Assembly (NCBI GenBank): GCA_035299425.1
Contig: DATGWP010000067.1
Location: forward strand, 53,810 to 117,809
Length of the DNA: 64,000 nt
DNA from: Bog-950 sp035299425
GTDB lineage: Bacteria > Bacteroidota > Bacteroidia > Chitinophagales > LD1
Direction: 5' to 3'
The position numbers and the translations under genes were made by a program. Positions within the stretch are counted from its first letter, which is position 1. Every line of letters begins with the position of its first letter. The notes beneath the pieces are model-generated. The model did not search any database, was not told the DNA's origin, and worked only from the letters and a program-made list of their open reading frames with translations. This document shows, one piece after another, positions 26,060 through 34,038 of this stretch.

Positions 26060-27511
26060 ATGAAAAAATTGTTTTTAGGAAGCCTCTTTTCGGCAATAAT
26101 GTTCTGTGGCAATGCCGCAGTGGTAGATAGCCTTTATTATTTGTTTTCGCTTACTAAAACGCAATTAGATTCTACGCTGGAAGCCAACGGAGTGCCTTCT
26201 GCCTTTGTAGGCACTATTTACGATATAGACGTATACAAAGTGCGCTATTTTACCCCATCGCTAGACTCGAGCACTATTTACGCTACTGGCTTATTAACCA
26301 TACCTACCAACACCAGTTGCAGGCTACCACTGGCCAGCTTCGGGCACGGCACCACCAGCGATAGGGAGGGAGTACCATCGCGTGCAAACGGTGGCGAGGC
26401 CATGATAAGCATGGTGTTTGGCTCGCTGGGTTATATATCTACTGCGCCAGATTACATAGGCCTAGGCGATGCACCGGCAGGTCTATTGCACCCCTACCAG
26501 GATGCCCGCACAGAGGCCAGCGCAACTATTGATTTGCTGCGCGCGGCACGCGAATTGGGTCCACAATTGAACTACAGGCTCAACGGCCAGGTTTTCTTAA
26601 GCGGTTACTCGCAAGGCGGGCATACGGCTATGGCTACGCATATGATGATGCAAAGCCAGTTGCCTAACGAATTTACCGTAACGGCCTCGGTACCAATGAG
26701 CGGTGCGTACGACCTTTCGGGTGTAATGGTAGATGTAATGCTTTCTGATTCTGACTACGCAGTACCGGGCTATCTGCCTTACCTGGTGTTTTCGTGGAAC
26801 CAGCGCTATAATTTTTACAGCAGCCCATCTGAGTATTTAAGGTCACCTTACGATGTTACCCTGCCGCCGCTGTTTGATGGTACGCATGGTATGGGTGAGA
26901 TAAATGCCGCCATGCCATCAGTGCCCAAGCTTATTTTTAAACAGGAGATGATAGACTCTTTTACTAATAACCTTAACCACCCCTTCAGGCTGGCGCTAAA
27001 AGATAATGACGTATACGACTGGAAACCAGAGTGCCCGGTGCAGATAGTTTTTTGCCGCGCCGACGAGGAGGTAAATCCGCGTAATGCCGTGGTGCTTTAC
27101 GATTCTTTTAAAGATAAGGGGGCGACCAATTTTGATACTATATGCGCCAGCGAAACCCTGCCTCATTTTCAGTGTGCACAATTTGCTGTACTGGCTATGA
27201 AATCGTTTGTAACGCCATTTCAGCAGGTAGATAGCTGTGCTGCGGTAGGCATTAATGATATAAACGAAAGCCAATTCAGTATTTACCCTAACCCCGCCAA
27301 CGATAAGCTGAACATAGGGTTTAAAGAAGAATTTAACCTACAGCAAGTAACAGCTGTAAATGGAGTGGGCCAACGAATAGAGTTGCCGTTTACTTCATCA
27401 GGGTACCAAACTAATGTGAGTGTGCAAAACCTGGCAGGTGGCCTTTATCTTTTAAAAGCCGTGAGCAACGGCAAAGAAGTAACTGTAGGAAGGTTTATGA
27501 AGGTAGAGTAA
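26060..27511 (+). CDS. Secreted alpha/beta-hydrolase (lipase/esterase-like) with T9SS sorting domain
   Basis: 483 residues. Signal peptide MKKLFLGSLFSAIMFCGNAA. The hydrolase domain has a conserved APDYIGLGDAP segment, the nucleophile elbow GYSQGG with Ser184, a probable acid in VFCRADEEVNPRNAV and the catalytic His in LPHFQCA. This layout matches secretory lipase/feruloyl-esterase-like hydrolases. The last about 80 residues form a T9SS sorting domain (SIYPNPANDKLNIGF ... GGLYLLKAVSNGKEVTVGRFMKVE). Substrate unknown; it acts at or outside the cell surface. Its sorting domain is a close relative of that of the next gene. Confidence 0.88.
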   Translation: MKKLFLGSLFSAIMFCGNAAVVDSLYYLFSLTKTQLDSTLEANGVPSAFVGTIYDIDVYKVRYFTPSLDSSTIYATGLLTIPTNTSCRLPLASFGHGTTSDREGVPSRANGGEAMISMVFGSLGYISTAPDYIGLGDAPAGLLHPYQDARTEASATIDLLRAARELGPQLNYRLNGQVFLSGYSQGGHTAMATHMMMQSQLPNEFTVTASVPMSGAYDLSGVMVDVMLSDSDYAVPGYLPYLVFSWNQRYNFYSSPSEYLRSPYDVTLPPLFDGTHGMGEINAAMPSVPKLIFKQEMIDSFTNNLNHPFRLALKDNDVYDWKPECPVQIVFCRADEEVNPRNAVVLYDSFKDKGATNFDTICASETLPHFQCAQFAVLAMKSFVTPFQQVDSCAAVGINDINESQFSIYPNPANDKLNIGFKEEFNLQQVTAVNGVGQRIELPFTSSGYQTNVSVQNLAGGLYLLKAVSNGKEVTVGRFMKVE

Positions 27512-27535
27512 CGCATTACAAAAATAAATTGACAC

Positions 27536-27568
27536 AAAAAAGGGGCGGCTGAAAGGCGCCCCTTTTTT
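27536..27568 (+). terminator. Intrinsic terminator
   Basis: AAAAAAGGGGCG (27536-27547) and CGCCCCTTTTTT (27557-27568) form a perfect 12-bp stem with a 9-nt loop, 25 bp after the hydrolase stop codon. Confidence 0.9.
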
Positions 27569-27652
27569 GTTGCTATAATAAAAAAGCTGTTTCATTATAT
27601 TTATAAAATAAATATATATACATTAGTGTCGAACCTATAAACAGAAAGAAAC

Positions 27653-28630
27653 ATGAAAACACTAACAACACTTTTTTGTATAATTATTTGCTTTGCCGCC
27701 TTTGGGCAACAGCCGATTTTTGCCACCATTTCAGGCGGCGACCTCTATTCGTTCGACCTGGGAAAATGTAAACGCAATTTTATAGGCGTTACGGGGTATG
27801 GTTTTGGCGATATTGCCTTTACACCAAACGGCCGGCTATGGGGTATAGAGGGTGGAATGCTTTATAACATAGATACGTCCAACGCCAATTCTACCCTAAT
27901 TGGCAATACCGAAATTGGTGCGGTTACGCTTTTAGGCTTAAACGATACTACATTGCTTGCCGAATTTGGGAATAACCTTTATTCGATAAATGTAAATACG
28001 GCCGCCTCTACTTATATAGATACCATAGGCTACAGTGCCGCAGGAGATTTAGTGTGGTATGACAACGACCTGTATCTAGTTACCCCGTTGGTAAAAATTA
28101 CAATGAACAGTACCTACACCGATATACTTAGTGTTACCTTAATTAACGATACCGTGCCAACCTGCGAAGGCGCTGTTACCGCATCGTTTACCGGGGATTT
28201 CAACTCTATTGTAGGGTTTAATGGCGATAATGCAATAAAAATCTGTCAGTTAGACGGGTCACACCAGGTTCTTTGCCCCGAATTGAACCCCGGTGGAACA
28301 CCCGGTGCAGCATCAATAAGATTACCCACACAAAATCCGCAACCTGCTGTCTGCTCTGTCAAAACAGGTGAAGAAAGTTTATTAAAAAACCAGTTTAGTA
28401 TTTACCCTAACCCTGCCACCGGCGTAGTGCATATAGGTTTTGCTGAAGAAAATTTAATTGAAAAAATTACTGCGGTCAATAGCCTAGCGCAACAGGTAAG
28501 CCTGCCTTTCAGCCTTTGGGGTTACCATGCAACGGCCGATATTACCGGGTTGCAAAACGGTGTTTATTTTTTGCGTGCCACCAGCCATGGTAAGGAGCAC
28601 ACTGTAGGCCGGTTTATGAAGGTAGAGTAA
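27653..28630 (+). CDS. T9SS type A sorting domain-containing secreted protein, propeller-like
   Basis: 325 residues with signal peptide MKTLTTLFCIIICFAAFGQ. Residues about 20-220 contain repeated short blades (GGDLYSFDLGKCKRNFIGVTGYGFGDIAFTPNGRLWGIEGGMLYNIDTSNANSTLIG), resembling a beta-propeller of the kind seen in DUF4394/NHL-like secreted proteins. The sorting domain is SIYPNPATGVVHIGFAEENLIEKITAVNSLAQQVSLPF ... HTVGRFMKVE, matching the preceding hydrolase's at many positions. Function unknown. Confidence 0.85.
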   Translation: MKTLTTLFCIIICFAAFGQQPIFATISGGDLYSFDLGKCKRNFIGVTGYGFGDIAFTPNGRLWGIEGGMLYNIDTSNANSTLIGNTEIGAVTLLGLNDTTLLAEFGNNLYSINVNTAASTYIDTIGYSAAGDLVWYDNDLYLVTPLVKITMNSTYTDILSVTLINDTVPTCEGAVTASFTGDFNSIVGFNGDNAIKICQLDGSHQVLCPELNPGGTPGAASIRLPTQNPQPAVCSVKTGEESLLKNQFSIYPNPATGVVHIGFAEENLIEKITAVNSLAQQVSLPFSLWGYHATADITGLQNGVYFLRATSHGKEHTVGRFMKVE

Positions 28631-28654
28631 TTGCTTAAAGGCTAACAAATTTTG

Positions 28655-28683
28655 AAAGGGCTGCCGGAGGGTGGCCCTTTTTT
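28655..28683. terminator. Intrinsic terminator between convergent genes
   Basis: AAAGGGCTGCC (28655-28665) pairs with GGTGGCCCTTT (28670-28680) with two wobble pairs and a GGAG loop; the T-run continues to 28683. It serves the plus-strand T9SS gene and ends at the stop codon of the minus-strand gene. Confidence 0.82.
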
Positions 28684-29101
28684 ATTCTTTAAATTTCACT
28701 TGGTAAGGCCAATATGTTTTGCTCACGCTTTCGCCTACCATTACCTGCCAAATAGTGAGGATCGTTTTTTGCCTGGTTTTTAACGCCTGTCGAAACAGCT
28801 TTTGCTCGTTTTCGCCAATTATAGCCGATAGGTTTCCGTATATCGCGCCAATGCTTATTGAATAGTTGATGATAATAGCCTTGTCGTTCCATAGCGTAAG
28901 CAAAGTGCCTATGGGTGGCACACTATCTAACCAAAGAACATTGGCGGTATCGCTGTTGGTAGCGGTAGGTATATACTGCGGTAGCCTTAAAACAGAAGTG
29001 GCAACCAGTGGGTCGTATTTTTTAACACGGAAGGTTTGCTGGGCATTTACCATGCTAGCAAATAGTAAGAACCAAAAAAGGGTCAGCCAACAGTGTATCA
29101 T
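28682..29101 (-). CDS. Small secreted protein, function unknown
   Basis: 139 residues from ATG 29101 (MIHCWLTLFWFLLFASMVNAQQ), which gives a clean signal peptide; a further upstream ATG at 29182 adds 27 hydrophobic residues and seems less likely. The mature part (VLRLPQYIPTATNSDTANVLWLDSVPPIGTLLTLWNDKAIIINYSISIGAIYGNLSAIIGENEQKLFRQALKTRQKTILTIWQV) is not a family I recognise. Confidence 0.55.
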   Translation of the reverse strand: MIHCWLTLFWFLLFASMVNAQQTFRVKKYDPLVATSVLRLPQYIPTATNSDTANVLWLDSVPPIGTLLTLWNDKAIIINYSISIGAIYGNLSAIIGENEQKLFRQALKTRQKTILTIWQVMVGESVSKTYWPYQVKFKE

Positions 29102-29182
29102 GTGTTTGTAATGCAGGTGTAAGGTAAAAGAAACAAGGAAACGGAAGCAAAGCAATAAGAGTGGGTTTACATAACAATGCAA

Positions 29183-29208
29183 TCCCTCTCCTTTAGGAGA
29201 AGGAAGAG
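29183..29208. repeat. Intergenic palindrome TCTCCT-tt-AGGAGA
   Basis: TCCCTCTCCTTTAGGAGAAGGAAGAGC holds a 6-bp perfect stem at 29187-29200 with flanking CCCTC/GAAGG. It resembles the CCTCTCC...GGAGAGG element at 59580-59597. Confidence 0.35.
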
Positions 29209-29379
29209 CCTACGAAGTGAATTTTTGATTATAAAATCCTTCTGCTTATGAAAATGGGTTACATGCTTTTCAAAAAGCCATCAATTTTTGAATAACAAGG
29301 CTGGTTTATAGCCTATATGTTTTGATAACATAAAAACCCTGCAAAAACTGCTGGTTTTATGTTACTTTCGCGCCCTCTT

Positions 29380-31290
29380 ATGATAGCTGTATCCAACGTA
29401 GAATTACACTTTAGCGGTCGCGTAATGTTCGACCAGATTTCGTTTTTGATAAACGATAACGACAAAATTGGTTTAACGGGCCGTAATGGGGCTGGTAAAT
29501 CTACCCTGCTAAAGGTACTTAAAGGCCTGCAGCCCATAGATGGGGGCGATATTATGTACCCCAAGGGCACCATTATTGGTTACCTGCCGCAGGAGCTGCA
29601 CTCTCAATCCTCTTTATCTGTAATGAACGAAACCAAAAAAGCGTTTGAACAGGTAATGCAGTATATTAATGAGAAGGAGAAGATAATGCATGAGATGGAA
29701 ACCCGCACCGACTACGAAAGCGACAGCTACATGGAGTTGATAGAGCGCCTGGGCGAGGTAGAACACCAGATAGAGATACATGATGGATACAGTATAGAAG
29801 AGCAAACCGAGCGCGTGTTAAAAGGCCTTGGTTTTGAGCCGGCTGATTTTGAAAAAGAGATGAAGAGCCTGAGCGGTGGCTGGCAAATGCGTGTAGAGCT
29901 GGCAAAAATACTTTTGGCTAAGCCTGATTTGGTACTGCTGGATGAGCCTACCAACCACCTGGATATAGAATCGGTATTGTGGCTTGAAAGATTTTTGAAA
30001 GACTACCCCGGTGCTATTATGATGGTATCGCACGACAGGAGTTTTTTGGATGGTATAACCAACCGAACCATTGAGGTAGTAAACGGCGATATAGATGATT
30101 ACAACGCCCCTTACAGCAAATACCTGGAGCTGCGCAAAGAGCGCCGCGAAATGCAGATAGGCGCCAAGAAAAACCAGGACCGCGAAATAGCACAGATAGA
30201 ACGTAACATCGAACGTTTCCGCGCCAAGGCCAGCAAGGCTACGTTTGCCCAGTCGCTTATAAAGAAACTGGATAAAATGGAGCGTGTAGAGGTTGAAGAG
30301 GAAGATGCAAGTGCTATGAACCTGCGTTTTCCGGGAGCACAGGCATCGGGTAAAGTGGTGGTAACCGCTGAGCATATAAGCAAAAGCTATGGCGATAAAA
30401 AAGTAATAAGCAACCAGAGTTTCCAGATAGACCGTGGCGAGAAGATTGCCTTTGTAGGCAAAAACGGTATGGGTAAAACAACCCTTACCCGTATATTGGT
30501 TGATGGACTTGACCACGAAGGAACGTTTACGCTGGGCCACAACGTAACCGTGGGTTACTACGCACAGCATGCGGCCGATAGTATGGACCCGCAAAACACG
30601 GTGCTGGATACCGTAGACCGTGTAGCAGTGGGCGATATACGCACCAAGCTGCGCGATATGCTGGGCTGTTTCCTTTTTAAAGGCGAGGATGTATTTAAGA
30701 AAGTAAAAGTGCTGAGCGGTGGCGAGAAAGGCCGCCTTGCTCTTTGCAAAATGATACTTGAGCCCAGGAATTTCCTGGTACTGGATGAGCCTACGAACCA
30801 CCTGGATATAATGAGCAAGGAGATATTGAAAAATGCCATTAAGCAGTTTGAAGGCACCGTAATTATTGTAAGCCACGACCGTGACTTTTTGCACGACCTT
30901 ACCACCAAAACTTTTGAGTTTACCAAGGATGGTATAAAGCAACATATTGGCGATATCAACGATTTCTTAGAGAAGAAACAAGTGGAAGATATGCGCCTTT
31001 TAGCAAAGAAGGATGAAGTGAAGAAGGCCGAAATAAAGGTGCAGAAGGTAGAAGAGAAAAAGCCAGACCCAGGCAAGGACACCAGGAAGATAAAGGCCGA
31101 GATAGACAAAAGCGAAAAGAAGATAGCCGAATTGGAGACACAGATAGCCGGGCTTGATAAAAAACTACAGGACAGCAACCAGTTTGCTGAGTTGAATAAA
31201 GACCCTAATTTTTTCAGCAACTACGAAGCTTTGAAAAAACAACTGGAAGCCGAAATGGCAAACTGGGAGAAATTGAGCGAGCAGTTGTAA
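29380..31290 (+). CDS. ABC-F family ATPase (ribosome-associated type)
   Basis: 636 residues from ATG 29380 (MIAVSNVELHFSGRVMFDQISF); an ATG at 29359 adds seven residues. Two ABC domains without membrane segments: first Walker A GRNGAGKST, signature LSGGWQMRVELAK, Walker B LVLLDEPTNHLD; second Walker A GKNGMGKTT, signature LSGGEKGRLALCK, Walker B FLVLDEPTNHLD. The linker between them is the charged P-site-tRNA-interaction-motif region (ERRE MQIG ... RFRAKASKATFAQSLIKKLDKME). A Lys/Glu coiled coil occupies the last about 110 residues, as in Uup-like members. ABC-F proteins act on ribosomes in translation; the subtype is not assigned. Confidence 0.93.
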   Translation: MIAVSNVELHFSGRVMFDQISFLINDNDKIGLTGRNGAGKSTLLKVLKGLQPIDGGDIMYPKGTIIGYLPQELHSQSSLSVMNETKKAFEQVMQYINEKEKIMHEMETRTDYESDSYMELIERLGEVEHQIEIHDGYSIEEQTERVLKGLGFEPADFEKEMKSLSGGWQMRVELAKILLAKPDLVLLDEPTNHLDIESVLWLERFLKDYPGAIMMVSHDRSFLDGITNRTIEVVNGDIDDYNAPYSKYLELRKERREMQIGAKKNQDREIAQIERNIERFRAKASKATFAQSLIKKLDKMERVEVEEEDASAMNLRFPGAQASGKVVVTAEHISKSYGDKKVISNQSFQIDRGEKIAFVGKNGMGKTTLTRILVDGLDHEGTFTLGHNVTVGYYAQHAADSMDPQNTVLDTVDRVAVGDIRTKLRDMLGCFLFKGEDVFKKVKVLSGGEKGRLALCKMILEPRNFLVLDEPTNHLDIMSKEILKNAIKQFEGTVIIVSHDRDFLHDLTTKTFEFTKDGIKQHIGDINDFLEKKQVEDMRLLAKKDEVKKAEIKVQKVEEKKPDPGKDTRKIKAEIDKSEKKIAELETQIAGLDKKLQDSNQFAELNKDPNFFSNYEALKKQLEAEMANWEKLSEQL

Positions 31291-31332
31291 GATCAATATT
31301 CCTGAGAGTTTAATAGTAAATCCCCGTTACTT

Positions 31333-31896
31333 ATGAGAAAGCTGGTGCAACACATGCACGTATCGTTAGATGGTTTTGTAACCGATAGCCAGGGAGGCAT
31401 GGGCTGGATACATGTGGATGAAGAAATTTTTGATTTTGTAGGTTCTATCACCCAAGAGGCAGATACCGGTTTATATGGCAGAGTAACTTTTGGAATGATG
31501 GAAGGCTATTGGCCTACTGCTGCCGACAATCCAAATGCAAGTAAACACGATGTGGAGCATGCGCAATGGTACAAGGCCGCCTCTAAAGTGGTGTTGAGCA
31601 GAACCTTGAAGTCTGCTTCGGATAAAACTCAAATTATAAGCGATAACCTGGTGGAGCAAATAAATAAGCTGAAGGATGCACCGGGTAAAAACATAATAAT
31701 TTTCGGAAGCCCCGGTGCCGCTCACTCATTAATGCAAGCTAACCTGATAGATGAATATTGGCTATTTGTAAACCCCGTATTGATTGGCGGCGGCAAGCCG
31801 TTATTTGCCAATATTCAACAAAAAACGAACCTCCGCCTTCTCGAAACAAAAACATTTGCATCGGGTGTGCTGGCGTTGCATTACGAGGTAAAATAG
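31333..31896 (+). CDS. Dihydrofolate-reductase-like (RibD C-terminal domain) protein
   Basis: 187 residues. The start RKLVQHMHVSLDGFVTDSQGGMGWI is the classic opening of the RibD-C/YyaP-YqjY family, and GKNIIIFGSPGAAHSLMQANLIDEYWLFVNPVLIGGGKPLF is the conserved NADPH-binding and substrate region. Members are stand-alone reductase-like proteins, not true RibD; the substrate is unknown. It stands 42 bp after the ABC-F gene on the same strand. Confidence 0.9.
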   Translation: MRKLVQHMHVSLDGFVTDSQGGMGWIHVDEEIFDFVGSITQEADTGLYGRVTFGMMEGYWPTAADNPNASKHDVEHAQWYKAASKVVLSRTLKSASDKTQIISDNLVEQINKLKDAPGKNIIIFGSPGAAHSLMQANLIDEYWLFVNPVLIGGGKPLFANIQQKTNLRLLETKTFASGVLALHYEVK

Positions 31897-31981
31897 AATC
31901 GGCTTTCAAATACACAGGTAGCAATCTCTAACGGGCCTGTAAAAAACAATATGCATTTATTTAATACCTGAAAGAGGTTTT

Positions 31982-31989
31982 TATATTTG
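31982..31989 (+). promoter_or_regulatory. Candidate -7 promoter element
   Basis: TATATTTG matches TAnnTTTG exactly, 39 bp before the start codon at 32028. The expected TTTG -33 box is not evident. Confidence 0.4.
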
Positions 31990-32027
31990 TGATTGTTAAT
32001 ATATAAATACCCACAACCCACACTTTC

Positions 32028-32696
32028 ATGAAATATTTTCTACTTATTGTATGCCTGACTCTTTCCACAATTGCTAATGCAGGTAGCGATGAAAAATTGC
32101 TGAAACAGGCTAATGCAGCTATTGCTAAAAAAGAGTTTCAAAAAGCAGCCGATGCACTGGAGAAGGTTTCCGGTTCCTATCAAACCTCACTACCCTATTT
32201 GCAATCGGCAGCCTTGGCATACGACTCGCTGAAGCAGTATAAAAAGGCCATACGCTTTTATAGCGAACTACCGAAAGATCTGCCTAATGCAGAGGCGTTA
32301 GAAACCCGAACCACTTTCCTAAAAGAGGAATTGGCTGCATATGAAGAGCGGGAACGCATCAGAGCAGAAAAAATGAAGAACTGCACCAAATGCAGCGGCA
32401 CCGGTTTTTTGCATTCGCAGGTTAATTGCCATATGTGCGGGGGCAAGAAAAGTGTGGTAAAGGAATGTTCGCGCTGCAAAGGTAATGGTAGAACGAGCTG
32501 CTCCAGCTGCGGTGGCACAGGCTCTGTAGAGGTAACTTATGGCGACCGGGTGGCTAGAACAAACTGCACCCGTTGCAACGGCGAAGGTTCATCGGTTTGC
32601 AATGCTTACTGTAACCGGGGCACTGTTGTAGAAGAATGCCGCAAGTGCAATGCAACCGGCATTGTTACAGTAAGTACACCCTGCGATTTGCATTAA
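32028..32696 (+). CDS. Secreted TPR-like protein with DnaJ-type cysteine-rich zinc-finger domain
   Basis: 222 residues. Signal peptide MKYFLLIVCLTLSTIANA. Residues about 25-110 are helical, TPR-like (LKQANAAIAKKEFQKAADALEKVSGSYQTSLPYLQSAALAYDSLKQYKKAIRFYSELP). Residues about 120-218 carry CxxCxGxG-type repeats of the DnaJ central domain: CTKCSGTG, CHMCGGKK, CSRCKGNG, CSSCGGTG, CTRCNGEG, CNAYCNRG, CRKCNATG. The J-domain is missing and the protein is exported. DnaJ-type fingers bind zinc and unfolded proteins in the cytoplasm; an export signal on such a domain is unusual. Confidence 0.82.
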   Translation: MKYFLLIVCLTLSTIANAGSDEKLLKQANAAIAKKEFQKAADALEKVSGSYQTSLPYLQSAALAYDSLKQYKKAIRFYSELPKDLPNAEALETRTTFLKEELAAYEERERIRAEKMKNCTKCSGTGFLHSQVNCHMCGGKKSVVKECSRCKGNGRTSCSSCGGTGSVEVTYGDRVARTNCTRCNGEGSSVCNAYCNRGTVVEECRKCNATGIVTVSTPCDLH

Positions 32697-32734
32697 AAAG
32701 CAAAAAGCCCCCGAAGTATATGTCCTTCGGGGGC
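32695..32734 (-). terminator. Intrinsic terminator of the SDR gene
   Basis: GCCCCCGAAG (32707-32716) pairs with CTTCGGGGGC (32725-32734). The T-rich tail TTTTTGCTTTTT lies on the minus strand, so it terminates the SDR gene ending at 32757; it also lies just past the plus-strand stop codon at 32696. Confidence 0.82.
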
Positions 32735-32756
32735 CAAATCCAACTCACACCAAATA

Positions 32757-33509
32757 TTATCCTCTAAACCCACCAGCTACCTGTATGCGCTCGCCGGTTA
32801 CCCATTGCGATTCTTCGCTGGCCAGGAACACCGCTACACGCGCTATGTCTTCCGGCTGACCGAGACGGCCAAGCGGTGTAATAGATACCGCCTGCTTTTG
32901 AAAATCGCTGCCTATAAAACCCGCGGAATGCGTGCCTTCTGTTTCTACCATGCCCGGTGCAATAGTGTTTACCCGGATGCCTTTAGCAGCCAACTCTTTT
33001 GATAAAACGCGAGACACTGTATCCAGCGCGCCTTTAGTAGCCGAATAAACTACCGAGGTGGCCGGTGCGCTTTCGCTAACTACCGAACTGATATTGATTA
33101 CACTACCGCCTTTATTGCCAAAGTAAGGCAGGGCCTCTTTGGTGGCTAATATGGGACCTAACACGTTGGTGTTAAACTGGCGGTGAAACTCATCTTCGGT
33201 AACAGTTTCCAGCGCATCAAACTGAAATACGCCGGCATTGTTTACCAGCACATCGAGCCCGCCATAGTGCTTTTGGGTTTCTTCAAACAGGCGCTTTACG
33301 TCGGCCCCTTTCGATAAATCGCCCTGTACAGCTACCGCGCTACCGCCTTTGCTTTTAATTTCTTCAACCACTTTATCAGCACCTGTTTTGCTGGTAGAAT
33401 AGTTTACAACCACACTGGCGCCTTCAGCGGCCATGTTTTTTGCTATTTGGGCACCTATGCCTTTGCTTGCCCCGGTTACAACCACCACTTTTGTTTTTAA
33501 CTTGCTCAT
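32757..33509 (-). CDS. Short-chain dehydrogenase/reductase (SDR), classical type
   Basis: 250 residues from ATG 33509 (MSKLKTKVVVVTGASKGIG). Cofactor motif TGASKGIG (12-19), NNAG (90-93), catalytic Ser near 141, Tyr155 and Lys159 (YSATK). C-terminal VAGGFRG is family-typical. A hydrophobic residue downstream of strand 2 and the Ser40/Lys41 region suggest NADP(H) preference, inferred only. It resembles 3-oxoacyl-ACP reductase/glucose-dehydrogenase-like SDRs; substrate unknown. Divergent from an HxlR regulator gene, which probably controls it. Confidence 0.92.
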   Translation of the reverse strand: MSKLKTKVVVVTGASKGIGAQIAKNMAAEGASVVVNYSTSKTGADKVVEEIKSKGGSAVAVQGDLSKGADVKRLFEETQKHYGGLDVLVNNAGVFQFDALETVTEDEFHRQFNTNVLGPILATKEALPYFGNKGGSVINISSVVSESAPATSVVYSATKGALDTVSRVLSKELAAKGIRVNTIAPGMVETEGTHSAGFIGSDFQKQAVSITPLGRLGQPEDIARVAVFLASEESQWVTGERIQVAGGFRG

Positions 33510-33531
33510 AGTATTTTTTGTTTTAGAAATG

Positions 33532-33607
33532 AGGTGCAATTGTATTCCTTTAGTATCTTTGCCACAAGTATGCACCTTTAAGTGCCTTATGCACCGAAAA
33601 GATACTA
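33532..33607. promoter_or_regulatory. Divergent SDR/HxlR promoter with nested inverted repeats
   Basis: TAGTATCTTT (33551-33560) and AAAGATACTA (33598-33607) are perfect inverted copies; the plus-strand one contains TATCTTTG (33554-33561), an exact TAnnTTTG -7 box, and the minus-strand one reads TATCTTTT. Between and beside them lie AGGTGCA (33532-33538), TGCACCT (33571-33577) and TGCACC (33590-33595). This looks like paired -7 boxes facing outward with GGTGCA operators, suited to an HxlR dimer. Confidence 0.5.
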
Positions 33608-33639
33608 TTGTTGATTATCAATGAATTAAAAATTTGCTA

Positions 33640-33981
33640 ATGAATGTGAAAACTGAAGCACCCTGTAGTTGTGCGGTAGATTATGCCTTTAGGCGCATAG
33701 GCGGCAAGTACAAAGGCCGTATAATCTGGTATCTGAATGATAAGGAAGTGTTGCGCTATGGTGAGCTGCGCCGCGGTATAGTAGATGCCACACCTAAAAT
33801 GCTTACGCAAACACTGCGTGAGTTGGAAGAAGATCAATTGATAGAGCGGAAAGTATACCACGAGGTACCGCCTAAGGTTGAGTATTCGCTGACCGATACC
33901 GGTAAGGAACTGATACCATTTATAAGACACCTGCATGAGTGGGGCGCCAGGCAAATGAAGAAAGAGGTGCAGGCTATATAA
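33640..33981 (+). CDS. HxlR-family winged-helix transcriptional regulator
   Basis: 113 residues from ATG 33640 (MNVKTEAPCSCAVDYAFRRIGGKYKGRIIWYLNDKEVLRYGELRRGI); a TTG two codons earlier is possible. The winged helix is plain: IGGKYKGRIIWYL, RYGELRRGIVDATPKMLTQTLRELEEDQLIERKVYHEVPPKVEYSLTDTGKELIP. The early Cys residues (CSC) are common in redox- or electrophile-sensing HxlR proteins. It probably regulates the divergent SDR gene from the shared 130-bp region. Confidence 0.9.
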   Translation: MNVKTEAPCSCAVDYAFRRIGGKYKGRIIWYLNDKEVLRYGELRRGIVDATPKMLTQTLRELEEDQLIERKVYHEVPPKVEYSLTDTGKELIPFIRHLHEWGARQMKKEVQAI

Positions 33982-34012
33982 AAATAAAAAGGCCCCGGTT
34001 CCTCCGGGGCCT
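33981..34012 (-). terminator. Intrinsic terminator of the FAS1 gene
   Basis: AGGCCCCGG (33990-33998) pairs with CCGGGGCCT (34004-34012), loop TTCCT. In the minus direction it is followed by TTTTATTTTTAT. It begins at the HxlR stop codon, so it may serve both convergent genes. Confidence 0.8.
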
Positions 34013-34038
34013 AAACCAACAACACACTAAAAGCTAAA

